DNA of 11,428 nt. Source: CAZBZG01 sp964496245. Lineage in GTDB: Bacteria; Planctomycetota; SZUA-567. The notes beneath the pieces are model-generated. The model was not told where the DNA came from. It saw nothing but the letters and a program-made list of their open reading frames with translations, and did not search any database. Both the position numbers and the translations under genes were made by a program. Shown here one piece after another: positions 1-7,725 of this stretch. The stretch's first letter is position 1. Each line of letters begins with the position of its first letter. The stretch spans positions 1-11,428 of the forward strand of contig CAZBZG010000143.1 of NCBI GenBank assembly GCA_964496245.1. The letters run 5' to 3'.

Positions 1-1530
1 GCGCTCCTCTGCGGTCGCCCCGCCGGCCGCCCCCAGCCGGGCGGCCAGAGCCAGGGCACGGCGCACGAACCAGTTCGTGTACGCGTTGTTGCTGGAGAGC
101 GGCGTGTACTCGTCCGGCCCCATGACCCCGAGCAGGCTCGGGTGCGCCTCGCCCTTGCGCCAGTCGAGGCGGGCGCGCCAGTACCGCGCGGTCTCGACCA
201 CGGCGGGCGCGACCCGTTCGAGGTAGTCCGGATCGGCGACAGCCGCGTAGTGCTCCCAGCCGTAGACCACGTCCGCGGTCACGTGCACCTCGTGGTCGGC
301 ATACTGCCAACTCGGACAGCATTCGTCCCCGCGGTGATCCGACTCCCAGGCATAGCGCGCGCCCGGGTACCCGTAGCGCGCGGCGTTCCGGCGGGCGCCG
401 TCCAGGGTGTGACGCCGGAATTCGCAGAAGCTTCGGGCCCGATCCGGATCGGTGTAGAGATAGAACGGCAGGAGATACAACTCCGTATCCCAGAAGAACC
501 GGCCGAAGTACGCATCGCCCGCATACCCCTTGGCGTCGATGGCCACGCGGTCGTCGTCCGGATGGGCGCGCAGCAGATGAAAGAGGCTGGCCCGCAGCGC
601 GGTCTGGGTACGCGCGTCGCCCTCAAGCTCCACGTCGCAGCGCGCCCACCGCTCGGCCCAGACGCCGGCATGTTCGGCCTGCAGCGCTTCGAACGAGAGG
701 TCCGCTGCTGCGTCCAGGACCGCGGCCGGCGTGACAGGATCCCGGTCCCGGCTCGTGGCCACGGCCGTGCGCTTCTCGACCGCGAGCGTGCCGCCTGCCC
801 GCAGCGCGATCTCGGCCGTGCGCACGGCGCTCCGGTCTTCTGCCGCGTAGGACCACTCCGCGTCCGCAGCCGTCAGGCGGGTGAGCATCGTGCAGGTGTC
901 CCCGCCGTTCGTGTGCACCGTGCAGGCGATGGCGTCCGCGCCCACGGGCGCGAGCGCGGTCTCCTGCAGGTGATCGAACCCGCTCGTGCGCACGTCCGCG
1001 TCGATCCCGGCCCGCAGGCCCACGGGTACGTCCGCATCCGCGCGGATCAAGCACCGCTGGACCGAGAGCGCGGGCCGCGCGGCGCTCACGAAGCGTTCGA
1101 ACACGACATGGAGCTGCGGTCCGGCGACTGTGCGCCAGGTGAGTTCCCGCCGCAGGCAGGCCGTACGCAGATCGAGTTCGCGCACGCAGGACTCGATCTC
1201 GCTCTCGACGAGATCGAGCTTCTCGTCGCCGACCCACGGCGCCAGGCCCAGGAACCAGGGGAGGTTGACGAGCTCGTTGTTGAGCGTGGGGTGGGGCCCG
1301 AACAAGCCGGGCACGTAGGTCCCCCACTTGGCGGCGGTCTCGGGAAACGCCTCGGCCGTGACATTGGCCGGCATGCGCAGGAAGTCCACGTGTTGCGGCG
1401 CGCCCGCCAGGTGCTCCTCCAGGGAACCGCGGGTGTGGAGGTATCCGCTGCCGAGCGTGAAGAGCCCTTCCCACGCGCGCGCCTGCGCCGGGTCGAACCT
1501 CTCCTCCCGCAGGCTCCAGAGGTCGTTCAT
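1..1530 (-). CDS. GH65 family disaccharide phosphorylase or alpha-glucosidase (partial, 3' end outside window)
   Basis: The reading frame stays open from 1530 to the window edge (510 codons). It encodes the N-terminal beta-sandwich and most of the (alpha/alpha)6 barrel of a GH65 enzyme. Family members usually run to about 700-790 residues, so some 200-280 are missing. Visible signatures are an N-terminal segment ending LFTLGSGYLHTRGSLEEH, the substrate-site motif FFWDTELYLLPFYLYTDP (W347), and MGPDEYTPLSSNNAYTN with the expected catalytic Glu at about residue 474. GH65 enzymes are mostly inverting phosphorylases of maltose, trehalose, kojibiose or nigerose, but some are hydrolases. The phosphate-binding residues that would decide lie in the missing C-terminal part, so the reaction is unresolved. 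The ATG at 1530 is chosen because GGAG lies six bases upstream. There is no signal peptide, so the protein is probably cytoplasmic. It is the last visible gene of the minus-strand cluster, 71 bp after the esterase gene. The position after GPDEY is Thr rather than the His common in family phosphorylases. Confidence 0.9.
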   Translation of the reverse strand, partial: MNDLWSLREERFDPAQARAWEGLFTLGSGYLHTRGSLEEHLAGAPQHVDFLRMPANVTAEAFPETAAKWGTYVPGLFGPHPTLNNELVNLPWFLGLAPWVGDEKLDLVESEIESCVRELDLRTACLRRELTWRTVAGPQLHVVFERFVSAARPALSVQRCLIRADADVPVGLRAGIDADVRTSGFDHLQETALAPVGADAIACTVHTNGGDTCTMLTRLTAADAEWSYAAEDRSAVRTAEIALRAGGTLAVEKRTAVATSRDRDPVTPAAVLDAAADLSFEALQAEHAGVWAERWARCDVELEGDARTQTALRASLFHLLRAHPDDDRVAIDAKGYAGDAYFGRFFWDTELYLLPFYLYTDPDRARSFCEFRRHTLDGARRNAARYGYPGARYAWESDHRGDECCPSWQYADHEVHVTADVVYGWEHYAAVADPDYLERVAPAVVETARYWRARLDWRKGEAHPSLLGVMGPDEYTPLSSNNAYTNWFVRRALALAARLGAAGGATAEER

Positions 1531-1536
1531 GGGCCA

Positions 1537-1540
1537 CTCC
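1537..1540 (-). promoter_or_regulatory. ribosome binding site of the GH65 gene
   Basis: GGAG on the minus strand, six bases before the ATG at 1530. It supports that start, because the frame stays open upstream with no other ATG nearby; the only close alternative is a GTG four codons earlier. Confidence 0.6.
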
Positions 1541-1601
1541 ACATCAAGCCATCGGAAAGCGGGACGAGACGCGGCATCGCTCGGTTGCCGTGCGCGCGCC
1601 G

Positions 1602-2630
1602 TTAAACCTTGACACCGAGGCGGCCGAACACCTCTTCCACGAAGTTCTCGCCCAGGCGCTCGTATCCGTCGGCATTGGGATGCACGTCATCCGGCAACAG
1701 GTCAACGAGGTCCGGCCCGAACAGACGCAGCCCGTCCACATAGTACAGGTTCCGGTCGCCGCGCGCCCGGAAGCGCTCGACCGCCAGGCTGACGGCTTCG
1801 CGCATGTCCACGAGCGTCAGGCCCGCTGCATTGGGCGTGGTCTCCCGCGGCGGGCTGAGGATGGGCGAGCAGACCACGAGCGGCACGTGGGGATGCCCTT
1901 CGCGCACGAGCGCGATGCTGCCGAGGATCGCGGGCAGAAAGGTCCGGGCGTTCAGCGAACCATTGCCGTGGATGTTGATGCCGAGCTTGAGGCTGACGAG
2001 ATCCGCCTCGCAGTCGCGGATCAAGCGCGCGACCATGGGATCGGCATGGCACTGGCCGGCGAAGCCGAGACTCGTCAGGTTGAGCCCCTGGGACCGAGCC
2101 ACCACGCCCGGCCAGATGCGGGATGGGCTCCTGGCGCCCTTGCAGTGGGTGATCGAGCTCCCGTAGGTGATCCACCTGGGCCGCGTATCCTCGTTCGCTG
2201 AAAGCCGGGCGCCGTCGGGAAGCGCGACGCCCCGCAGCCGGAACGGCACGCCCGGGTCGAGCCAGATTGCGAGAGCCTTTTCGCCCAATGGGAGCCCCTC
2301 ACACGCCACCTCGGTCGCGCCGGCGGAAAACCGCAGGGTCTGGCAGAACGCGTCATCCGCGTAGACATCGAGCGCCCCGTCCGCTTCGGCCGGCGCCACG
2401 AGGATCTGCAGCGCCTCGGCATCCGTGCGGAAGCGGAGCCGCACGCCAGCCGGACAGGCCGCGTTCTCGTGCAGGACCTCGGGCGGGAAGAGATCGAGCT
2501 GCTCACAGGGCAGCCGCCACGGCATGACCCAGTCCTGGCTTTGCTCCAGGCTGATGGCACCGCTCCAGACCAGGCGCTCGTCCGTGGCGGAGACCGGTTG
2601 CCGAAACGCGGCGGACGATCGGTCGGACAT
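1602..2630 (-). CDS. SGNH/GDSL-type hydrolase (Lipase_GDSL_3-like esterase)
   Basis: This encodes a 342-residue two-domain esterase. Residues about 20-145 form a beta-rich N-terminal domain of the kind found before SGNH hydrolases. The catalytic domain starts with block I YGSSITHC (nucleophile Ser159, with GSS in place of GDS). It continues with block II LGFAGQCH, block III LKLGINIHGNG (Asn220) and block V LPDDVHPNADGYERLG (Asp314 and His317). This arrangement is typical of carbohydrate esterases and deacetylases that remove acetyl or other acyl groups from glycans; the substrate cannot be read from sequence. There is no signal peptide, so it would act on intracellular, imported oligosaccharides. 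An upstream in-frame ATG would add 17 residues, but the start at 2630 has AAAGGAAG five bases before it and is preferred. It lies 60 bp after the branching enzyme gene and 71 bp before the GH65 gene, in the same direction. Confidence 0.88.
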   Translation of the reverse strand: MSDRSSAAFRQPVSATDERLVWSGAISLEQSQDWVMPWRLPCEQLDLFPPEVLHENAACPAGVRLRFRTDAEALQILVAPAEADGALDVYADDAFCQTLRFSAGATEVACEGLPLGEKALAIWLDPGVPFRLRGVALPDGARLSANEDTRPRWITYGSSITHCKGARSPSRIWPGVVARSQGLNLTSLGFAGQCHADPMVARLIRDCEADLVSLKLGINIHGNGSLNARTFLPAILGSIALVREGHPHVPLVVCSPILSPPRETTPNAAGLTLVDMREAVSLAVERFRARGDRNLYYVDGLRLFGPDLVDLLPDDVHPNADGYERLGENFVEEVFGRLGVKV

Positions 2631-2635
2631 GACGG

Positions 2636-2643
2636 CTTCCTTT
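2636..2643 (-). promoter_or_regulatory. ribosome binding site of the SGNH hydrolase gene
   Basis: AAAGGAAG on the minus strand with a five-base spacer to the ATG at 2630. It favours this start over the in-frame ATG 17 codons upstream. Confidence 0.65.
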
Positions 2644-2690
2644 CGTGGAGAGGGCCGCGACCCGTGGGGCGGAAGCATCAAAGCCCAGGA

Positions 2691-5264
2691 TCACGCGCGG
2701 CTGAATGCACGGAAATCCATATCCGCCCAGGGGAAGATGTTGTCCGCCGCTTCGAGCGTGGCCAGGTAGGTCGCATCGACCGCGTCGTCCTCCACCTGGC
2801 GCAGGAGGGTGGCGGCGCGGTCCACGTGACGGATGATGCGCAGCTCCGAGTAGCGGACAGCCTGACCGGTCTCGATCAGGAAAGCCCAATCGCTGGACAC
2901 GGCCAGACAGAACTCCCGCGCAGCCTGGTTGAGGGCGCGGATGACCAGAGGATCGGTAGCCTCGGCGAACCGGGCCGCCACATCGCTCATACGGTCGCAG
3001 AGCCGGTAGTAGTGGCGGAGGACCCAGCAGTTGGGCTGGTACTCCCGGCCGTCCACCCAGACCTGGAAGTAGTTCTTCTTGCCCCACGAGCTCGCGCCCG
3101 GCATGAGCTTCTGATGGCTCGGCTGTTCGGAGAGGTACTCGCTGAGCGTCACAGGCCGCACCTCCTGCTGGTCGCAGCAGAGCTTGCGGAAGACCGACTC
3201 CAGCCAGGCCGGGCCCTCCTCCCACCAGTGTCCGAAGAGCTCGCCGTCGTACGCGCTCACCGTGCAGGGCTTGATCCCGTCGGACGCGCGCACGTGATGG
3301 GCCTTGGCGCCGCGGAAGTAGACGAACTGTCCGGCCTGCTCGTGCACCGTGCCCTCGGCCCAGAGCGGGCGGTAGTAGTCCTTCCCGCCCAAATCCGCGC
3401 CCTTCTTGGTGATGCGGTAGTACTTGATGCCCGTATTCCGGCGCACATTGGCCGTTTTGAAGTAATCGGGGAGATAATCCCAGTCCGCATCGTACCCGAG
3501 GTCGCGGTACCACTCCTTGTAATTCTCGTGGCCCGGGTAGCCGCCCTCCCGGCTCCAGACCTGGGCGCGCGTCTCCTCGTCGATGCCGAAACACGCCACG
3601 CCCGCCGGCGTGATGACCGGCGCGTTCGTGCCGTAATGGCACCGCGTATCGCCTTCCTTGAGTCCAGTCGCGTCGGTCAGGCAGTACCGGATGTCTTCGG
3701 CCGCGAGCGCCTCGTCGAGCCCGGGCGTGAAGGCATTTTCAGGGAGCCACATACCCCGCGGCCGCCGGCCGAAGACTCGCTCGTACTGGCGGCAGGCGAG
3801 CTGGATGTGGCCGCGCACGGTCTCCGGCATGTGCCGGAAGAGCGGCAGCACCGGATGGGTGCCGGGGCAGGCGATGACCTCGAGCTTGCCCATGTTCTGG
3901 AAGTCGCGGTATCCCCGGGTCAGGTCACCCTCGTAGGCGTCGAAGACCTCCTTGGCCATACAGAAACGGTGGAGGATCTGCTCGGTCGTGTCGTGATAGG
4001 GCTGGCCGTGGGACTGGTCCCGCTCGCGTGTGGCCAGGGCGATGCATTCGTCGATGTGACGCGCTGCGCGCTGTTTGAGCAGCGGATCCTGCATCATGGC
4101 CATGAGCGGCGGCGAGAGGCTCACGGTCAGGCGGAAGTCCACCTTATCCCGCTCCAGCCGCCAGAAGAGCGCGAGCAGTTGCGTGTAGACCGCGAGCACG
4201 GCTTCGAAGTACCACTGCTCCTCGAGCGAGACCTTGTATTCGGGATGGCGCACGTACGGAAGATGCTGGTGGAGCACGAGCGCCCAGTACCCCTTCTCCT
4301 CCGGCGCCTCATGGGTGCGGTTGCGCCAGTAGAGGTACTGGTTGAAGCGCCACTCGTCGGGCTGGACCGGGACCTCGACGGGCTCGTAGGGCACCGAACA
4401 GGTCGCCCCTTCCGCGTACCGCTCGGCGTTCGTGGGCGACCCCTTGGGCGCGCGAATCGTATTCGAACGAGCGACCGTTTCGAAGTACTCGGTTCCCTCG
4501 GCCCGATACCCGAGCTCGGCCACGTAATCGTTGTCCGGCGGCACGCGGAGCCAGTATTCGTGCTTGTCGTCGAGCCAGTCGTTCACCTCGAAGAAGGCGT
4601 GAGCGTTGGTGCCGTCGAAATCGATGTCCGTCACCTGGTGGACGCGCAGCACGAGGTGGTTGCGAGAGAAGAAATCGTCGCCGAACCGCTCGGTCAGGTT
4701 GTTGCGTGTCGTCTCCCCCACCTCCCAGATCGCGTAGACGCTCTCTGGATCGCGGGGCACCAGGTAACAGTAGGTCTGGTTGGACAGCGGATTGAGATAC
4801 GGCACTTGGTTGAGGATGTTCGCATCCACCTGGGCGGCCGCGTCGGGCGGCAGGCTCAGGGTGAGGTCGAAACCGGTCTCGTCCTCGCCCACATAGTCCG
4901 CAGGGTTGTCGGCCGAAGGCCGGTCGCCGGGCTCGCGGCCGGCGAGCGACTCCTCCTCTGCACCGGTCTGCCCGTCGGCTGATGCACTCTCCGCGGCCGC
5001 GGGCATGCGGGTACCCGCATCGAAATCGGCCGCCGGTTCCGGAAGCGCTTCGGAAGCCCCCGCCTCCTCTGCAGCGGCCGGCAACGGCGACGCCGTGCCC
5101 GCGGCAGCCTCTTCGGACGCCGCCTCGGACGGGGATTCGGCCGGCCGACGTTCGATCACGAGGGGCGCGAGTCCGGCCTCCTTCTCGAGCACGGCTTCCT
5201 CTTCCAGGCTCGTCTTCTCCACATCCTCGGCGATCTGTTCGGCCTTGCTGTGCTTCTTGCTCAC
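2691..5264 (-). CDS. 1,4-alpha-glucan branching enzyme, GH57, with N-terminal DUF4912 domain
   Basis: This 857-residue protein should introduce alpha-1,6 branches into alpha-1,4-glucan (glycogen) in the cytoplasm. Residues 1-135 are Ala/Glu-rich, low-complexity and probably disordered. Residues about 163-275 form a DUF4912 domain (YCYLVPRDPESVYAIWEV). The GH57 barrel starts near 327 with LHQHLPYVRHPEY. The nucleophile is Glu509 in GMWLPENAF and the acid/base is Asp673 in SAYDGELFGHWW. The GGYPGHENYKEWYRDLGYD segment (574-592) is typical of GH57 branching enzymes rather than GH57 amylases. The helical C-terminal DUF1957-type domain covers about 715-815, and the end (DNIFPWADMDFRAF) also fits the family. 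The start is GTG at 5264, supported by AAGGAG five bases upstream. It lies 39 bp after the GH2 gene and 60 bp before the esterase gene. Identity is secure from the catalytic motifs; the role of the DUF4912 domain is unknown. Confidence 0.95.
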   Translation of the reverse strand: MSKKHSKAEQIAEDVEKTSLEEEAVLEKEAGLAPLVIERRPAESPSEAASEEAAAGTASPLPAAAEEAGASEALPEPAADFDAGTRMPAAAESASADGQTGAEEESLAGREPGDRPSADNPADYVGEDETGFDLTLSLPPDAAAQVDANILNQVPYLNPLSNQTYCYLVPRDPESVYAIWEVGETTRNNLTERFGDDFFSRNHLVLRVHQVTDIDFDGTNAHAFFEVNDWLDDKHEYWLRVPPDNDYVAELGYRAEGTEYFETVARSNTIRAPKGSPTNAERYAEGATCSVPYEPVEVPVQPDEWRFNQYLYWRNRTHEAPEEKGYWALVLHQHLPYVRHPEYKVSLEEQWYFEAVLAVYTQLLALFWRLERDKVDFRLTVSLSPPLMAMMQDPLLKQRAARHIDECIALATRERDQSHGQPYHDTTEQILHRFCMAKEVFDAYEGDLTRGYRDFQNMGKLEVIACPGTHPVLPLFRHMPETVRGHIQLACRQYERVFGRRPRGMWLPENAFTPGLDEALAAEDIRYCLTDATGLKEGDTRCHYGTNAPVITPAGVACFGIDEETRAQVWSREGGYPGHENYKEWYRDLGYDADWDYLPDYFKTANVRRNTGIKYYRITKKGADLGGKDYYRPLWAEGTVHEQAGQFVYFRGAKAHHVRASDGIKPCTVSAYDGELFGHWWEEGPAWLESVFRKLCCDQQEVRPVTLSEYLSEQPSHQKLMPGASSWGKKNYFQVWVDGREYQPNCWVLRHYYRLCDRMSDVAARFAEATDPLVIRALNQAAREFCLAVSSDWAFLIETGQAVRYSELRIIRHVDRAATLLRQVEDDAVDATYLATLEAADNIFPWADMDFRAFSRA

Positions 5265-5269
5265 GAATT

Positions 5270-5275
5270 CTCCTT
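5270..5275 (-). promoter_or_regulatory. strong ribosome binding site before the GTG start of the GH57 gene
   Basis: AAGGAG on the minus strand, five bases before GTG at 5264. This near-perfect Shine-Dalgarno sequence fixes the non-ATG start. Confidence 0.8.
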
Positions 5276-5303
5276 GCGCGTCCGGTGCATCGCGCGTCGC
5301 CTC

Positions 5304-7655
5304 TCAGCCTTCGGCGTCCGGACCGATGGGCATGGCCGCCCGGTCGCTCGTGACCTCCGGCGGCGTTACCACGATGTCGGCCCCGACCACGCGAAACCCG
5401 CTGGGATCGAGCAGGAGGCAGCGGCAGACCACGGGCTGCCCACTCTCCAGCGCCTTGCGGGTCTGCGGATTCCAGACGGGGATGCGTACGCGCGCCTCCG
5501 CGCCCGGCCGGCCCTTGACGGGCACGTCCCGCCAGGTCCGCACCTGCCCCATGTACTTGCCGCCCCCGCCCTGCAGGGTCCGCAGCGTACAGTCGGCGAG
5601 ATCGATCGCGTTGAAGCCGTTGTGCACCCGGAACCCGATGGCCTTGTCGCCGGGCGTCCAGGCAACGCGCTCCGGGAACCAGACCGGACTGAAGAGCACG
5701 CGCATGGCCCAGAACGCCGGCTTGGGCAGGAGATCAGCCGTGACCACGCCCCAGTCCGCGTCCTCGCCCCAGCGGACCCAGCCCCAAGGGTTGTCGCCCC
5801 CGCCCGAACAGAGCCACGGGAAGTATGCGCCGCCCAGGCAGGTCGGGTCGCTGCGCATCAGCCCCCACTCCCGGCGCAACCGGTCGATGAAGGCCTGCTG
5901 GGTGTTCTTCCCGGAGAGGATGTCCTCCGGCTGGTCGTTGATGACCGAGAGATAGGGCGCGTTCAGGAGATCCGGCTGGTAGTTGAAGATGCCGTACTCC
6001 GAGCTGAACCAGACCCCGCTCCAGCCCCGCTTCATGGCCTCTTCCTTGGTCCAGGTCTCCATGTCCGCCTTCCAGGTGCGCGGATTGGTGATTTTGCCGG
6101 TCTCGTGGTACCGCTTGACCAAATCGAAGCTGTAGTGGATGTCCGCGATATCGCCCACGCGCACTTCGAAGATGCCGTCGATCTTGTTGGCCGGTCCGGG
6201 CGGCGGAAACATGGTCGGCCGCGACGGATCCAGGGTCTTGACGAACTCGTCGTAGATCCGCAGATGATTCCACCCGTCCTCCGCGCCCTCGGGCGTTTCG
6301 GGCATGTTCTCGTTGCCCACGCTCCAGACCATAAGCGACGGGTGATGCCGATCCCGGCGTACGCCCCCTTCGAGCCGCATGAGCGCGGGGCCGACCCACG
6401 CCGGATCGTGGATGTAGTGGGTCCCCCAGTCGATGGGAAGCTCCTGAAGGAGATAGATCCCGAGTTCGTCGCAGAGATCGGCCAGCGGCCGCGGTCCCAG
6501 GAAGTGGGTGCGGATGGCGTTGACGTTGGCCTTCTTCATGAGCTCCAAGTTCTCGCGGAGCCACGCGCGCGGGGTGTACATGCCCCCCTCGGGATGATAG
6601 GTGAGGTGGTTGACGCCGCGGAACTTGACCGGCCGGCCGTTGAGCGTGGCGCGCTCGTTCTTGACCTCGAACCGGCGGAAGCCCAGGCGAAAGCGGACCG
6701 CCTGCTCCTTCTGGCCGGGCGCCTTGAGCCGCACGACCGTCTCGTACAGATGCGGGAACTCATCGTTCCAGAGCGCGGGCCGCTTGACCGCGAGCTTGAT
6801 CGACGCGGTCTTCTCGTCGCCGCTCTCGACGGTGAGGGTCCGCTGGGCGCGGCCGGCGCTGCGGCCTTCGGGTCCNNNNNNNNNNCCGGTGAGGCTGACA
6901 GTCACGGTGCATCGTTTCCGCCGGCCGGCCAGATTCCGGAGCACGATCTCGCCCGCGACCGTGCCCTCGGAGCACCGCCGGTCGAGCGTGGGGATCAGGT
7001 GAACGTCCGCGATCTGGCAGGGTTCGGTGGCCGCGAGATACGCGTCCTGGGCCAGCCCGCAGAATTCGCACGCGTGGCGGACCATGTCCATCTGCACGAA
7101 TTTGTGCTTGCGGAAGAGGCGCACGGCCACGAGCGCCTTGCGGCCCGGCGTGACCCGGTCGGTCACGTCCCACTGCACGGGGGTGAGCCCGCTCCAGTGC
7201 TCGCCCACGACGTGCCCGTTGACGTAGACCCGCCCCGCCGGAAAGATACCGTCGAAACAGAGGTAGACGCGTTTGCGCTTCCACGCAGCCGGCACCTCGA
7301 CCCGCCGGCGCAGCACCGCGCCGTCGCGTTCGTCGATATGAGCGAGCGTGACGCGATTCCAGTCGGGAACGTCGGCCGGGTTCTCCTCGGGATCGTAGTA
7401 GAAGACCTTGCCCGGCTGCTCGCGCCGCTCCCAGGACGCGTCCTTCTGGGACGGCTTGACGAGTTTGGCCTCGTTCCGGAACGGCCAGCGCTTGACCCGC
7501 CACTCGCCGTTGAGGCTGACGCGGCGCCCCTCCCCGTCGGGCACGGGGACCCAATCCACGGGCGTGAGGGGGGTGGAGCGTCCGTCCGCGAAGGTGATGT
7601 CGCGGGGCTCCTCCAACGCGAGTTGCTCTCGGATCAGCTTTTTCCCGTCGATCAT
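5304..7655 (-). CDS. GH2 family glycoside hydrolase (beta-galactosidase/beta-glucuronidase-like)
   Basis: About 783 residues, with four codons hidden by Ns. The layout is GH2: a jelly-roll sugar-binding domain (about 45-190, including FPAGRVYVNGHVVGEHWSG), an Ig-like domain (about 220-325, holding the gap), a TIM barrel from about 340 (RPVKFRGVNHLTYHPEGG) and a C-terminal beta domain after DWGVVTADLLPKPAFW. The acid/base is Glu449 in VWSVGNEN and the nucleophile is Glu553 in WFSSEYGIF. GH2 enzymes are retaining and remove beta-linked galactose, glucuronate or mannose from non-reducing ends. The C-terminal layout leans toward beta-galactosidase, but the sugar is not determined. There is no signal peptide. 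The ATG at 7655 is chosen because AAGGGG lies nine bases upstream; an in-frame ATG at 7685 would add ten residues and lacks a clear Shine-Dalgarno sequence. The gene lies 70 bp after the GH13 gene. The frame is coding on both sides of the gap, so the gene is probably intact. Confidence 0.9.
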   Translation of the reverse strand: MIDGKKLIREQLALEEPRDITFADGRSTPLTPVDWVPVPDGEGRRVSLNGEWRVKRWPFRNEAKLVKPSQKDASWERREQPGKVFYYDPEENPADVPDWNRVTLAHIDERDGAVLRRRVEVPAAWKRKRVYLCFDGIFPAGRVYVNGHVVGEHWSGLTPVQWDVTDRVTPGRKALVAVRLFRKHKFVQMDMVRHACEFCGLAQDAYLAATEPCQIADVHLIPTLDRRCSEGTVAGEIVLRNLAGRRKRCTVTVSLTXXXXGPEGRSAGRAQRTLTVESGDEKTASIKLAVKRPALWNDEFPHLYETVVRLKAPGQKEQAVRFRLGFRRFEVKNERATLNGRPVKFRGVNHLTYHPEGGMYTPRAWLRENLELMKKANVNAIRTHFLGPRPLADLCDELGIYLLQELPIDWGTHYIHDPAWVGPALMRLEGGVRRDRHHPSLMVWSVGNENMPETPEGAEDGWNHLRIYDEFVKTLDPSRPTMFPPPGPANKIDGIFEVRVGDIADIHYSFDLVKRYHETGKITNPRTWKADMETWTKEEAMKRGWSGVWFSSEYGIFNYQPDLLNAPYLSVINDQPEDILSGKNTQQAFIDRLRREWGLMRSDPTCLGGAYFPWLCSGGGDNPWGWVRWGEDADWGVVTADLLPKPAFWAMRVLFSPVWFPERVAWTPGDKAIGFRVHNGFNAIDLADCTLRTLQGGGGKYMGQVRTWRDVPVKGRPGAEARVRIPVWNPQTRKALESGQPVVCRCLLLDPSGFRVVGADIVVTPPEVTSDRAAMPIGPDAEG
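6876..6885. other. assembly gap (10 Ns) inside the GH2 gene
   Basis: There are ten undetermined bases. The same frame continues as a GH2 Ig-like domain on both sides (VTVSLT before the gap, then GPEGRSAGRAQRTLTVES). The missing length is therefore either truly about ten bases or differs from ten by a multiple of three. Confidence 0.98.
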
Positions 7656-7725
7656 GGACACGAGCCCCTTTTCCAGAGATGTCATCCCGAGCGTGCGTCA
7701 CAAAAAAGGCATTCGCGCCTCGTGC

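Noticed and set aside
142..1605. 487-codon open frame on the plus strand
   Set aside because: It runs antisense to the GH65 frame, which carries recognisable catalytic motifs. The plus-strand product shows no known family and is Arg/Val/Gly-rich, as expected of an antisense frame in GC-rich DNA.
1602..2681. Longer start for the esterase (17 extra residues)
   Set aside because: The extension begins just past the end of the branching enzyme gene without a clear Shine-Dalgarno sequence, whereas the start at 2630 has one at ideal spacing.
2469..4982. 837-codon open frame on the plus strand
   Set aside because: It is antisense to the GH57 branching enzyme, with no recognisable domain. Its length follows from the scarcity of stop codons opposite GC-rich coding DNA.
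5304..7655. GH2 gene as a pseudogene because of the N run
   Set aside because: The frame is coding on both sides of the gap and both catalytic Glu motifs are present, so nothing indicates decay.
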